NCBI RefSeq assembly: GCF_007827815.1
Contig: NZ_VITH01000003.1
Location: forward strand, 62,001-126,000
Source: Azospirillum brasilense
Lineage (GTDB): Bacteria; Pseudomonadota; Alphaproteobacteria; Azospirillales; Azospirillaceae
Length of the DNA: 64,000 nt
Direction of reading: 5' to 3'
Made by a program: the position numbers and the translations under genes. The notes below the pieces were generated by a model, which did not search any database, was not told the origin of the DNA, and saw only the letters and a list, made by a program, of their open reading frames with translations. Position 1 is the stretch's first letter. The number at the start of each line of letters is the position of its first letter. Below, in pieces: positions 34,940 to 44,389 of this stretch.

Positions 34940-35854
34940 ATGATCGACCCTTATTACCTCCAGCAGCTCGCCATCGGGCTGTCGCTGGGGATGACCTACG
35001 CGCTGATGGCGATCGGCTTCACGCTGATCTTCGGCGTGCTGAACGTCGTCAACTTCGCCCATGGCGAGGTCTACACGCTGGGCGCCTTCGCCGGGCTGGT
35101 GCTGATTTCCGCGACGGCCCCGCCGATCTTCGCGGTGATCTTCATCGCCCTGGCGATCGGCGCCATGGCCGGATTCTCGCTGGAGCGGATCGCCTTCAAA
35201 CCCTTCCGCCGCTTCACCGACGAGGCGTCGCTGAAGTCGCGGGCGATGCGCGAATCCACCCTGCTCTCCTCACTCGCCGTGTCCATCGTGGTGCGCGAGG
35301 CGCTGGAGATCGTGTTCGGGTCGCAGATGCGCTCCGTCCCGTTCGAGTATCTCATCAACACGCCGGTGCGCATCGGGCCGGTGATCCTGGTGACCGGCGA
35401 CTTCATCATCTTCGGCGTGGCCGCCGTGATGCTGATCGGCCTCCAGTATCTGCTGACCCGCACCCGCATCGGCCTGTCGATCCGGGCGGTGTCGAACAAC
35501 CCGCTGGGTGCGAAGTATGTCGGCATCGACACCGACCGCACCATCATCATGACCTTCGTGGTCGGCTCGATGATGGGGGCGGCGGCCGGCATCCTGACCG
35601 GGCTCTATTACGGCGCCATCTTCCCCGCCATGGGCTTCGTGCCGGGCATCAAGGCCTTCGTCGCCATGGTGATGGGTGGGCTGTCCTCGATCCCCGGTGC
35701 GGTGATCTGCGCCCTGATCCTGGGCATCTCGGAGAGCATGGCGACGACCTTCGTGTCGTCGGGCTGGTCGGACATGGTTGCCTACGGCTTCCTGATCCTG
35801 ACCCTGATCTTCTTCCCCAACGGATTGTTCGGAGCGCGCCGTGAACGTGTCTGA
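34940..35854 (+). CDS. ABC transporter permease, LivH type
   Basis: A 304-residue inner-membrane permease with about eight hydrophobic segments. GLSLGMTYALMAIGFTLIFG at the N-terminus and AVSNNPLGAKYVGIDTDRTI (coupling helix) are LivH landmarks. It overlaps livM by 14 bases. Part of the operon-encoded HAAT importer. Confidence 0.93.
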   Translation: MIDPYYLQQLAIGLSLGMTYALMAIGFTLIFGVLNVVNFAHGEVYTLGAFAGLVLISATAPPIFAVIFIALAIGAMAGFSLERIAFKPFRRFTDEASLKSRAMRESTLLSSLAVSIVVREALEIVFGSQMRSVPFEYLINTPVRIGPVILVTGDFIIFGVAAVMLIGLQYLLTRTRIGLSIRAVSNNPLGAKYVGIDTDRTIIMTFVVGSMMGAAAGILTGLYYGAIFPAMGFVPGIKAFVAMVMGGLSSIPGAVICALILGISESMATTFVSSGWSDMVAYGFLILTLIFFPNGLFGARRERV

Positions 35855-36869
35855 CCTGTCGGCGCCGCCGCGCGGGCGGGGGTTGCTGATACCGCTCCTG
35901 CTCGCCCTGCTGGTCTTCGTGGGGCTGCCGGCCATGCTGGCCGGCTTCGACCGCGGCTATTTCTACCAGATCGCCAATCTGGCGCTGATCTTCATCCTGC
36001 TGTCCGCCTCCATGCATCTGGTCACCGGGGTGGCCGGGCTGCTGCATCTCGGGCACGCCGCCTTCTACGGGGTCGGCGCCTACACCGCCGCCCTGCTCTC
36101 GACCAAGTTCGGGCTGGGCTTCACGGTGACGCTGCCGCTGTCCGGTGTGGTGGCGGCGCTGATCGCCTTCCTGGTGGCGCTGCCGACCATGCGGCTGGTC
36201 AGCATCTATTTCGCCGTGGCGACGCTGGCCATCGGGCAGATGCTCTATCTGGTCATGCTGAACTGGGTGGAGTTCACCAAGGGCCCCAACGGCATCATCG
36301 TCACCAAGGGTCTGGAACTGTTCGGCTTCAGCCTGTCGGGCCGGCTGGCCACCTACTACACGGTGGCGACGGTGGTGGCGCTGTGCGTGCTGGCGATCGG
36401 CCGGCTCAGCCACTCCTACTACGGCAACGCCCTGCGCTCGATCCGAGAGGACGACCAGTGCGCCGACGCCATGGGCGTCAGCACGGCGCGCCTGAAGATG
36501 GAGGCCTTCACCATGTCGGCCTTCTTCGCCGGGGTGGCGGGCAGCCTGTGGGCGCACATGACCGGCTACATCTCGCCGGGCGACTTCAAGTTCTCCGAAT
36601 CCATCCTGATCCTGGCGATGGTGGTGGTGGGCGGCCTGGGCAGCCTGCCCGGCGCGGTGATCGGCGCGCTTCTGCTGATCCTGCTGCCGGAGGGTCTGCG
36701 CGCCTTCGGCGACTTCCGCAACATCATGGTCGGTCTGGTGATGTTCCTGTCGATCCTGCTGCTGCCCAAGGGCCTGCTGGGCGAGGTCTCCGCGCTCCAG
36801 CTCGCGCGGCGCCAGCTGGGCGCGGCGTGGCGCAACACCGTGAAGGGCGAAGGGATCGGCTGGCGATGA
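35841..36869 (+). CDS. ABC transporter permease, LivM type
   Basis: A 342-residue permease read from GTG 35841 (GGAG upstream, inside the livH end). About ten hydrophobic segments; GVAGLLHLGHAAFYGVGAY and the coupling helix SIREDDQCADAMGVSTARLK are family landmarks. The stop overlaps the start of the ATPase gene (ATGA). Confidence 0.93.
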   Translation: MNVSDLSAPPRGRGLLIPLLLALLVFVGLPAMLAGFDRGYFYQIANLALIFILLSASMHLVTGVAGLLHLGHAAFYGVGAYTAALLSTKFGLGFTVTLPLSGVVAALIAFLVALPTMRLVSIYFAVATLAIGQMLYLVMLNWVEFTKGPNGIIVTKGLELFGFSLSGRLATYYTVATVVALCVLAIGRLSHSYYGNALRSIREDDQCADAMGVSTARLKMEAFTMSAFFAGVAGSLWAHMTGYISPGDFKFSESILILAMVVVGGLGSLPGAVIGALLLILLPEGLRAFGDFRNIMVGLVMFLSILLLPKGLLGEVSALQLARRQLGAAWRNTVKGEGIGWR

Positions 36870-37633
36870 CCCATCTTCTCGACATCCGCAACGTCAGCCG
36901 CCGCTTCGGCGGCGTGCTGGCGGTGAACGACGTGACCGGCCATGTGGACGAGGGCGAGCTGGTCGGGTTGATCGGCCCGAACGGCGCCGGCAAGACCACC
37001 CTGTTCAACCTGATCTCCGGCTTCACGCCGCTGTCGTCGGGCACCGTCTCCTTCGACGGCCGGACCATCAGCGGGCTGAAGACCAACCAGGTGGCCCGGC
37101 TGGGCATCAGCCGCACCTTCCAAAACCTGCGCGTCTTTCCCAACATGTCGGTCTTCGACAACGTGTCGGTGGGCGCGGTCGGCGCGCTGCCGCAGGGGGC
37201 GTTCGGCGCACTGTTCGGCTCCCTCGCCGGGGGCGGCGCCCGCTCCGCCGAGATCAGCCGCCGCACCTGGGAGGCGCTGGAGGCCGTCGGCCTGACCCAT
37301 GTGGCGGGCGAACTGGCGGCCAACCTGCCCTACGGCCAGCGCAAGTATCTGGAGATCGCCCGCGCCCTGGCAATGCAGCCGCGCTTCCTGATCCTCGACG
37401 AACCCGCCGCCGGACTCAACGATACCGAGACCCGCGCGCTGGCCGACTTCATCAAGCGGCTGCACGGCACCGGCTTGACCATCATGCTGGTGGAGCACGA
37501 CATGACCCTGGTCATGAGCATCTGCCAGCGCATCCTGGTGCTCGCCTCTGGCCGCAAGATCGCCGACGGCCCGCCCGACACCATCCGCCGCGACCAAGCG
37601 GTCCTGGAAGCCTATCTGGGGGTGGACGCATGA
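36866..37633 (+). CDS. ABC transporter ATP-binding protein, LivG type
   Basis: A 255-residue ATPase: Walker A GPNGAGKTT (about 38), Q-loop SRTFQNLRVFP, signature LPYGQRKYLEIARAL and Walker B FLILDEPAAGL. The LivG-type signature LPYGQ rather than LSGGQ supports the branched-chain amino-acid class. Confidence 0.93.
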   Translation: MTHLLDIRNVSRRFGGVLAVNDVTGHVDEGELVGLIGPNGAGKTTLFNLISGFTPLSSGTVSFDGRTISGLKTNQVARLGISRTFQNLRVFPNMSVFDNVSVGAVGALPQGAFGALFGSLAGGGARSAEISRRTWEALEAVGLTHVAGELAANLPYGQRKYLEIARALAMQPRFLILDEPAAGLNDTETRALADFIKRLHGTGLTIMLVEHDMTLVMSICQRILVLASGRKIADGPPDTIRRDQAVLEAYLGVDA

Positions 37634-38355
37634 GCCAGCCGCAAGCCGACGCGCCGATCCTCGCGATCGAGAACCTGCACGTCACCATGGGGCCGCAGGA
37701 GATCCTGCACGGCATCGATCTGACCGTGGCGCAGGGCGCCATCGTCGCCGTGCTGGGCTCCAACGGCGTCGGCAAGACGACGCTGATGCGGGCGATCTCG
37801 GGCGTCTACCGGGCGAGCCGGGGCGGCATCGCCTTCCGCGGCGAGCCCATCGCCAACCTGCCTGCCCACCGCATCGTCAAGCTCGGCCTGTCGCAGGCGC
37901 CGGAGGGCCGCCAGATCTTCTCCAACATGAGCGTGCGGGAGAATCTGGTGCTCGGCGGCGGCGACGTGGGCTTGGGCGAACTCGACCGGATGCTCGACAT
38001 GTTCCCGGTCCTGCGCGAGCGGCTGCGGCAGAACGCCGGGTCGCTGTCCGGCGGCGAGCAGCAGATGCTGTGCATCGCCCGCGCCCTGATGCGCCGCCCC
38101 GCCCTGCTCCTGCTCGACGAGCCGTCGCTGGGGCTGGCCCCGATGGTGGTCGCGCAGATCTTCGATCTGGTGCAGCGCATCCGGGCGGAGGGCGTGTCGA
38201 TCCTGCTGGTCGAGCAGAACGCCCGCGCCGCCCTGCGGGTCGCCGACCACGCGGCGGTGATGGAGGACGGGCGGATCGTGCTGGCCGGCCCGGCCGCCCA
38301 GCTCCGCGACGATCCCCGCATCGCCGAAGCCTATCTCGGTGGCCACGCGCATTGA
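37630..38355 (+). CDS. ABC transporter ATP-binding protein, LivF type
   Basis: A 241-residue second ATPase: Walker A GSNGVGKTT, Q-loop LSQAPEGRQIFSNMSV, signature LSGGEQQMLCIARAL and Walker B LLLLDEPSLGLAP. It overlaps livG by 4 bases and completes the importer. Confidence 0.93.
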   Translation: MSQPQADAPILAIENLHVTMGPQEILHGIDLTVAQGAIVAVLGSNGVGKTTLMRAISGVYRASRGGIAFRGEPIANLPAHRIVKLGLSQAPEGRQIFSNMSVRENLVLGGGDVGLGELDRMLDMFPVLRERLRQNAGSLSGGEQQMLCIARALMRRPALLLLDEPSLGLAPMVVAQIFDLVQRIRAEGVSILLVEQNARAALRVADHAAVMEDGRIVLAGPAAQLRDDPRIAEAYLGGHAH

Positions 38356-38376
38356 CCGCCATTTGAGACGGAGAGC

Positions 38377-38883
38377 ATGATGACCGAACCGACCGACACG
38401 CCGCCGGCCAAGCCGGTGATGGGCATGCTGGAGCGCCGCGGGATCGAGGCGGCGATCCTGAAGCCGGTCTATGAGGAGATGGCCGCCCGGCTGGGCGAGG
38501 CGGTGGCGCAGGAGATCCTGGGCGCCGCCATCACCCGCGCCGCGGTGGAATCCGCCGCGGCCTTCGCCGCGACCGAGCCGAACGGCACCAGCCTGACGAG
38601 CTTCGCCGAGTTGCAGCCGCTGTGGACCAAGGACGACGCGCTGCGGCTGGAGGTGCTGCACCAGGATGACACGCGGTTCGACTACAACGTCACCCGCTGC
38701 CGCTACGCCGAGATGTACCGGGAGATGGGGCTGGGTCACATCGGACACCTGCTGTCCTGCAACCGCGACGCCGCCTTCTGCACGGGCTACGACCCGTCGA
38801 TCACGATGGAGCGGACGCAGACCATCATGCAGGGCGCCAGCCATTGCGACTTCCGCTACAGCGTGGACAAGCCGCAGGGCTGA
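38377..38883 (+). CDS. ATC hydrolase-family protein 2
   Basis: A 168-residue relative of the protein at 33161. Landmarks: VTRCRYAEMYREMG, HLLSCNRDAAFCTGYDP, TMERTQTIMQGASHCDFRY. This C-terminal pattern is the best match to the ATC_hydrolase family (PF14196). The two copies share only scattered residues, so they are ancient paralogues or two subunits rather than a recent duplication. GGAG precedes ATGATG, either of which can start. It is the last gene of the operon and is followed by a strong terminator. Confidence 0.78.
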   Translation: MMTEPTDTPPAKPVMGMLERRGIEAAILKPVYEEMAARLGEAVAQEILGAAITRAAVESAAAFAATEPNGTSLTSFAELQPLWTKDDALRLEVLHQDDTRFDYNVTRCRYAEMYREMGLGHIGHLLSCNRDAAFCTGYDPSITMERTQTIMQGASHCDFRYSVDKPQG

Positions 38884-38903
38884 CGGGGGAATGCCCGAAA
38901 CGA

Positions 38904-38942
38904 CGACGGCCCGGCGTTCCGCACGCCGGGCCGTCGCTTTTT
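38904..38942 (+). terminator. Strong Rho-independent terminator of the oxidase-transporter operon
   Basis: A 13-bp perfect stem CGACGGCCCGGCG/CGCCGGGCCGTCG, a 7-base loop and CTTTTTC. It lies 20 bases after the last ATC-hydrolase-like gene and may also serve the converging receptor gene less well. Confidence 0.92.
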
Positions 38943-38961
38943 CAGGACAGACTGCGGTTCG

Positions 38962-40959
38962 TCAGGCGGCCACCGGCTGAAGCCCGCGGGTGAGCTGGGC
39001 GAAGACGTCGCGAAAACGCGGCTGGGCGACGTCGGCCTCGGCGAAGCGGACATGGACCGCCGCCTTGTCGATGGCCCGCACCTCGAAGGCGACGGTCAGG
39101 CCGAAGCGGTCGAGCCGCAGGGTGCCGCGGTCGCCCACGCCGAGGCCGGCGATCCCGCTCAGCATCGCACCGCCGTTCGACAGGTCGGTCAGGGTGCCGG
39201 ACTGGTCGCGCCCCTGCACCACGACACCGCAGGATTCGTTCACCCGGTAGCGCGGGCTGCGGCGGCGGTCGGCGTCGCTGGTGGAGGTGCGGACGACGCG
39301 CACCAGCACGCGGCGCAGCTCGTCGATGCTGGTCGCCACCTCGTCCGAGCCGGCCCGCACGCCCGACGCCTGCGACCCGGTCTGGTCGGCGTCGCTGGAG
39401 ACGGCGGCGATGCGCACCGACACCTCCTGCGCGGCGTTGGAGGTCTCCACCACGTTGCGGCTGATTTCCTGGGTGGCGGCGGCCTGTTCCTCCATCGCGG
39501 CGGCGATGGCGCTGGAGATCTGGTCGATCTCGCCGATGGTGTCGCCGATCTCCGCCACAGCCCCCACGGCGGTGCCGGTCACCCCCTGGATCTCGGCGAT
39601 CAGGCGGGTGATCTCCTCGGTCGAGCGGGCGGTCTGGTTGGCGAGGTTCTTCACCTCCTGCGCCACCACGGCGAAGCCCTTGCCAGCCTCGCCCGCGCGC
39701 GCCGCCTCGATGGTCGCGTTGAGCGCCAGCAGGTTGGTCTGGCTGGCGATGTCGGTGATCAGCTTGACCACCTCGTCGATGCGGCCGACGGCCTCGGACA
39801 GCGACTGGATGGTGCCCTGGGTGCGCTGGCCGTTCTCCACAGCGCGGCGGGTGACCGCGCTGGAATGGGCGATCTGCGCGGAGATTTCGCGGATCGAGGC
39901 CGCCAGCTCCTCGGTCGCCGCCGCCACGGTCTGGGCGTTGGCCAGCGCTTCCTCGGCCGCCGCTGCGACGTTCTGGGCGTTGATGCTGACCCGCTCGGCG
40001 GAGGTCGCCATGGCGTCGGCGTCCTGGGCCATGCCGCCGGTGCGCAGGGCGACCTGCTCCACGGCGTGGCTGGCTTCACGCTCCACCGTCTCGGCCATGG
40101 CCTGGAGGGCGGTGATGCGCTCCTCCTCGGCCTGGCGCTGGCGCTCCGCGCGCTCCTGGATGGAATAGCTCAGCTTCGCCTTCACGGCGCGGATCTGCGA
40201 GCGGATGCGGGCGAACTCCGCCACGCCGGAGCTGGGGACGTTGGTCATCAGGTCGCCGCGGGCGATGGCGTCGAGATGGGTTTCGACGAGCCCGAGCGGA
40301 CGGCGCACCGTCCCCAGAACGCTGAGCGTGCCGATGCCGGCCACCAGCAGGCCGAACAGCATCAGCCCGCTGAAAATCTCCACGCTGTCGCTGCCGGTCA
40401 GGCTCAGCCAGCCGAGAATCATGATGGTCAGCAGGAGAAGGCCCGTGGTCGCCAGGATGCGCCCGGCGATGCTGGACACCAGATTGCCCAGCCAGACCCC
40501 GAAGCCGCGGCGGACGATCTGGCCGTCCAGCAACCCGTACTGCTGGCCGCGCCCGGCGCGGATCTCGGCGTAGATGCGCTCCGCTTCCGCCACCGCCTCG
40601 CGGCTCGGCTTGGTGCGGATCGAGATGTACTCCGTCACCACGCCCTTCTCGGTGATCGGGGTGACGTTCGCCTTGACCCAATAATGGTCGCCGCTTTTGG
40701 ACCGGTTCTTGACCAGCCCTTCCCACGGCCTGCCATCCTTGATGGTTTCCCACAGGTTGGCGAAGGCCGCCGGTGGCATGTCCGGATGGCGCACAAGATT
40801 ATGCGGCGAGCCGAGTAATTCCGTTTCTGAGAAACCGCTAATATCAACAAACGCTTTATTGACGAACGTGATCTTGCCGCGGGTGTCGGTCCGCGACACA
40901 AGCAGCATGTCGTCGGCCATTTCGATTTCGCGGTTCGTAACCGGTCCATTGTCGCGCAT
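38962..40959 (-). CDS. Aer-like energy-taxis receptor with C-terminal PilZ domain
   Basis: A 665-residue chemoreceptor read from Met 40959. The N-terminal PAS domain (about 10-120), with [17 protein letters not shown] and [15 protein letters not shown], is very close to E. coli Aer and should bind FAD and sense redox. Two membrane segments (about 175-225), a HAMP-like stretch and the signalling hairpin ([17 protein letters not shown], tip near 415-430) follow. The last 100 residues form a PilZ domain with RRRSPRYRV and DLSNGGAML, the c-di-GMP-binding motif. It would tie oxygen/energy taxis to c-di-GMP. A longer start at 40992 exists. Confidence 0.93.
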   Translation of the reverse strand: MRDNGPVTNREIEMADDMLLVSRTDTRGKITFVNKAFVDISGFSETELLGSPHNLVRHPDMPPAAFANLWETIKDGRPWEGLVKNRSKSGDHYWVKANVTPITEKGVVTEYISIRTKPSREAVAEAERIYAEIRAGRGQQYGLLDGQIVRRGFGVWLGNLVSSIAGRILATTGLLLLTIMILGWLSLTGSDSVEIFSGLMLFGLLVAGIGTLSVLGTVRRPLGLVETHLDAIARGDLMTNVPSSGVAEFARIRSQIRAVKAKLSYSIQERAERQRQAEEERITALQAMAETVEREASHAVEQVALRTGGMAQDADAMATSAERVSINAQNVAAAAEEALANAQTVAAATEELAASIREISAQIAHSSAVTRRAVENGQRTQGTIQSLSEAVGRIDEVVKLITDIASQTNLLALNATIEAARAGEAGKGFAVVAQEVKNLANQTARSTEEITRLIAEIQGVTGTAVGAVAEIGDTIGEIDQISSAIAAAMEEQAAATQEISRNVVETSNAAQEVSVRIAAVSSDADQTGSQASGVRAGSDEVATSIDELRRVLVRVVRTSTSDADRRRSPRYRVNESCGVVVQGRDQSGTLTDLSNGGAMLSGIAGLGVGDRGTLRLDRFGLTVAFEVRAIDKAAVHVRFAEADVAQPRFRDVFAQLTRGLQPVAA

Positions 40960-41328
40960 AAGCCAGCACCCCGTCGCGGAGAACACGCACAAACACTACT
41001 TAAGTGCTACTTCTACTGTATTAATGGGCGAAAAACATCACCATATTGTCGCACCGTCTCAGCCCGTCGCCAACCTCGCTTGAGCCGGAGCCGACCCGCT
41101 AGAGCCTTGCAAGCGCTGGAAAAAGCAGCGATTTATCTTGCATTTTAAGCGTATTCGCAGCGCTGCTTTCCCTATTGTGGATTCTACGGAGTCCGCCCCG
41201 ATCCGGAGCGGAGGCGCGGGTCCGGTCGCCGATCCCGCGGGTTGCGGCGCGGGGACGGGGACGGCACCATCCTCCACGCGCACCGTTGGAACGGGCATCA
41301 ACCCTCAAACTGCGACAGGACAAGCACG
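40960..41328. other. Gap between the Aer-like gene and the FMN reductase
   Basis: AT-richer region with ACTTAAGT (40997-41004) and a 9-bp perfect inverted repeat AAAGCAGCG / CGCTGCTTT (41122-41130, 41161-41169) over a 30-base loop. No T tract follows, so a terminator is unlikely. Promoters for both divergent genes are expected here; none is clear. Confidence 0.35.
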
Positions 41329-41910
41329 ATGACCGACACCGCCAAGCCCGTCCGCCTTCTCGGCCTTTCCGGCAGCATCCGCCGCCACTCCCACTGCACC
41401 GCGGTGCTGGGCACCCTCGCCGACGCGTTGGGCAAGAAGGCGGGCGCCACGGCGGAGATGACGCTCTTCCCGCTGAACGACATCCCGCCCTACGACCCCG
41501 ACCTGGACGCGGAGAACACGCCGGCCCCGGCCAGCGCGCTGCGCGACTCCATCGCCGCAGCCGACGGGCTGGTCATCATCTCCCCGGAATACAATTACGG
41601 CATGTCGGGCGTGCTGAAGAACGCGCTGGACTGGGCGTCGCGCCCGGCCATGAAATCGCCGGTGCGGGGCAAGCCGATCCTCATCATGACGGCGTCCCCC
41701 GCCTTCACCGGCGGCGTGCGCGCCCAGCACGAGATGCGCGAGACGCTGTCCGGCATGATGGGCCGGGTCATCGCCCGCCCGCAGGTGGTCATCGGCATGG
41801 TGCATGAAAAGATCAAGGACGGCCGGCTGACCGACCAAGCCGCGCTGGACTTCGCGCTGGCCGCCATCGATGACTTGTTGGCGGAAGTCGCCCTGCTGCG
41901 CGGGGCCTGA
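41329..41910 (+). CDS. NADPH-dependent FMN reductase family protein
   Basis: A 193-residue flavodoxin-like reductase. LLGLSGSIRRHSHCTAVL binds FMN phosphate and SPEYNYGMSGVLKNALDW is the signature of SsuE/ChrR/azoreductase-type proteins. It would supply reduced FMN or reduce quinones or metals. The start follows CAGGACAAGC. It is upstream of a lactate-permease-like gene by 95 bases, so co-transcription is possible but uncertain. Confidence 0.88.
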   Translation: MTDTAKPVRLLGLSGSIRRHSHCTAVLGTLADALGKKAGATAEMTLFPLNDIPPYDPDLDAENTPAPASALRDSIAAADGLVIISPEYNYGMSGVLKNALDWASRPAMKSPVRGKPILIMTASPAFTGGVRAQHEMRETLSGMMGRVIARPQVVIGMVHEKIKDGRLTDQAALDFALAAIDDLLAEVALLRGA

Positions 41911-42005
41911 GCCTCCCGGAGAGCGGGGCAGCCGCGCAAAGACCGATGAGGCTGGCCGAAGCGTGTCAATATTAGTATATCAGCACGCTTCTTCCACGGT
42001 CCCCT

Positions 42006-43514
42006 GTGTCGATCATGCCCCTGACCCTCCATCTCCTGCCGCTCGCCGCCACCGTCGCCCTGCTCGTGTCGCGGCGCGTCAGCATGCTGACCGCCGGGAC
42101 CGCGGGCATGGCGCTGGCCGCCGGGGTGCTCCTGGCGGCCCTGATGGTGGCGCAGCCGAGCGGCGCCACCGCTCCGGATTGGCTGGCCCAACTGCCCGGC
42201 CTGCTCCCGACCGTGGCGCTGAAGGCCGGCGAAGGGGCGTGGCTGGCGTGGCACGCCATGTCGATCATCGCGGCGGGCCTGCTGTTCCACCGCGCCTTCG
42301 AGGCGCGCGCCGTCAAGGCCGAGGCCCGGAGCGAGGCGAAGACTCCGGCCGAGCGCCGCCGCGCCGTCTTCGTCGCCTGCCTGCTCGCCGGTCCCTTCGC
42401 CGAATCGGTGACCGGGTTCGGCGTCGGGCTGGTGGTGGCGCTCGCCCTGCTGCGCCCGCTGAACCTGCCGCCGGCCCACGCCGCGGCGCTGGGCCTGTTC
42501 AGCCAGATGCTCGCCCCGTGGGGCGCGTTGGGCGTCGGCACGCGGGTCGGGGCCGAGCTGATCGGCGTGTCCTTCACCGAGCTGGGGACGGCCAGCGCCG
42601 CGCTGATGATGGTCGTGCTGCCCAGCCTGCTGCTGGTGTTCTGGCGGCTGATCCACCGCGCCGGGCTGACCTCCAGCCCGATCGACCGGGCCAGGGACCT
42701 CGCTCTGATGCTGGCGCTGGCCGGGCTGCTCTGGCTGACCAACCGCTTCGTGGCGCCGGAGCTGGGCGGCGGGCTGGCGACGGCCGTGCTGCTCGTCGCG
42801 GTGGAGGCGCGGCGGCTGCCGCGCGACGCCGCCGGCCTGTCGCGGCTGCTCGCCCTGCTGTGGCCCTATGTGGTTCTGGTCGGCGGTCTGATGGCGACCC
42901 GGCTGGTGCCGCCGCTGTCCGACTGGACAGCCGCTTGGTTGGTCCTCGACCCGTTCGGCGGGCTGGCGCCGATGCCCCTGCTGCGCCACCCCTCGACATG
43001 GCTGGTCGCCATCGCCCTGGTCATGCTGGCGGGTCTGCCGCGCGGGCGTGCTCTGGCGGTGGCCGGTCCCGCGCTGCGCGCGGCGCTGGTGCCGATGGCG
43101 GCGACGCTGGTCTTCGTGGAGCTGGCCGCCTTCATGGCCGCCTCCGGCGGGGCGGCGGCCTTCGGGCAGGCGTGGCAGGCGGTGGCGGGCTCCGCCGCCG
43201 TGCTGGCCGTCCCCGTGCTGGGGGCGGCGACGGGGATGCTGACCGGCTCCAACACGGCGTCGAACGCCCTGATGATGCACATCCAGGTCAATTTGGCGTC
43301 GGGCAGCGGCCTGCCGCTGATCGCCGCCGCCGCCATCCAGGTGGTGGCGGGCAGCGTCTGCACGCTGCTCACCCCCGGCCGGATCGTGCTGGCCTCCAGC
43401 CTGTTGGGGGTGACCAAGGCCGAGTCCGCGATCTACCGGCTGGCGCTGCCCATCGGCCTCGCCTCCACGGCGTCGCTGCTCCTCGTCGTCACCGCCTGGG
43501 TCTGGCTGGTGTAG
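42006..43514 (+). CDS. Diverged LctP-family (lactate permease-like) transporter
   Basis: A 502-residue membrane protein with about 12 hydrophobic segments. It shares with the true permease at 6015 the motifs GPFAESVTGFGVG (compare [13 protein letters not shown]) and GMLTGSNTASNALM (compare [13 protein letters not shown]), but overall similarity looks low and it is 60 residues shorter. It probably carries another carboxylate. The start is GTG 42006 or ATG 42015. It converges with the glpR-type gene only 3 bases downstream. Confidence 0.82.
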   Translation: MSIMPLTLHLLPLAATVALLVSRRVSMLTAGTAGMALAAGVLLAALMVAQPSGATAPDWLAQLPGLLPTVALKAGEGAWLAWHAMSIIAAGLLFHRAFEARAVKAEARSEAKTPAERRRAVFVACLLAGPFAESVTGFGVGLVVALALLRPLNLPPAHAAALGLFSQMLAPWGALGVGTRVGAELIGVSFTELGTASAALMMVVLPSLLLVFWRLIHRAGLTSSPIDRARDLALMLALAGLLWLTNRFVAPELGGGLATAVLLVAVEARRLPRDAAGLSRLLALLWPYVVLVGGLMATRLVPPLSDWTAAWLVLDPFGGLAPMPLLRHPSTWLVAIALVMLAGLPRGRALAVAGPALRAALVPMAATLVFVELAAFMAASGGAAAFGQAWQAVAGSAAVLAVPVLGAATGMLTGSNTASNALMMHIQVNLASGSGLPLIAAAAIQVVAGSVCTLLTPGRIVLASSLLGVTKAESAIYRLALPIGLASTASLLLVVTAWVWLV

Positions 43515-43517
43515 GCA

Positions 43518-44315
43518 TCAGTCCTGGGATTCCGGCTCGGTCGCGCGGTCGGGGAACAGCTCCTCCACCCGCACGCCGGATTCCTGGCAGATGCGGGCCA
43601 GCCGGTCGGAGGGCAGGACGTCGGTGACGAAGGTGTGGACCTGCGAGATGTGGCCGATGCGCACCGGGGCGGTGCGCTCCAGCTTGCCGCGGTCGGCGAC
43701 CAGGATGACGTGGCGAGCGTTCGCCATGATCGCCTGCGACACCCGCACCTCGCGGTAGTCGAAATCGAGCAGCGCCCCGCTCTCGTCGATGGCCGAGGCG
43801 CCGATCACTGCGAAGTCGGCCATGAACTGGTTGAAGAAGTCGATGGCGGCCTCGCCGACGATGCCGCCGTCCGATCGCCGCACCACGCCGCCGGCCACGA
43901 TCACCTCGATGTGCGGCTCGGGGCGCAGCAGGTTGGCGACGTTGATGTTGTTGGTGATGACCACCAGCCCGCTGCGCCCTTGGAGGGCGCGGGCGACCTC
44001 CTCCGTCGTCGTGCCGATGTTGATGAAGAGGGAGGAGCTGTCGGGCACCAGCTCCGCCGCGCGGCGGCCGATGGCGCGCTTCTCGTCCTGGGCGATCAGC
44101 CGCCGCGCCTCGTAGCCGAGATTCTCGACCCCCGATCCGGCGACGGCGCCGCCATGGACCCGCTGGAGCAGGCGGCGGTCGCACAGCTCGTTCAGATCCT
44201 TGCGGATGGTCTGCGGCGTGACGTTGAAGCGGGCGGCCAGATCGTCGACCAGCACGCGCCCCTGCTTGCGGGCGAGCGCCAGGATGTCGGTCTGCCGGGG
44301 AGTCATGATGTCCAT
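43518..44315 (-). CDS. DeoR/GlpR-family transcriptional regulator
   Basis: A 265-residue repressor-type protein. The DeoR helix-turn-helix is VLVDDLAARFNVTPQTIRKDL with RVHGGAV just after; the C-terminal sugar-phosphate sensor has INIGTTTEEVARAL (phosphate loop), VITNNINVANLL and VADRGKLERTAPVRIG. ATG 44315 is preferred; a TTG four codons earlier is possible. It lies downstream of, and probably controls, the carbohydrate ABC importer at 44390-48479. Confidence 0.88.
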   Translation of the reverse strand: MDIMTPRQTDILALARKQGRVLVDDLAARFNVTPQTIRKDLNELCDRRLLQRVHGGAVAGSGVENLGYEARRLIAQDEKRAIGRRAAELVPDSSSLFINIGTTTEEVARALQGRSGLVVITNNINVANLLRPEPHIEVIVAGGVVRRSDGGIVGEAAIDFFNQFMADFAVIGASAIDESGALLDFDYREVRVSQAIMANARHVILVADRGKLERTAPVRIGHISQVHTFVTDVLPSDRLARICQESGVRVEELFPDRATEPESQD

Positions 44316-44389
44316 GGCGGCATTCAAGCGGACCGCCGCTTCGCCGGCAAGTTCATTCGAAAGCGGAACAGCGCGCCCCGCTGCTGCGC

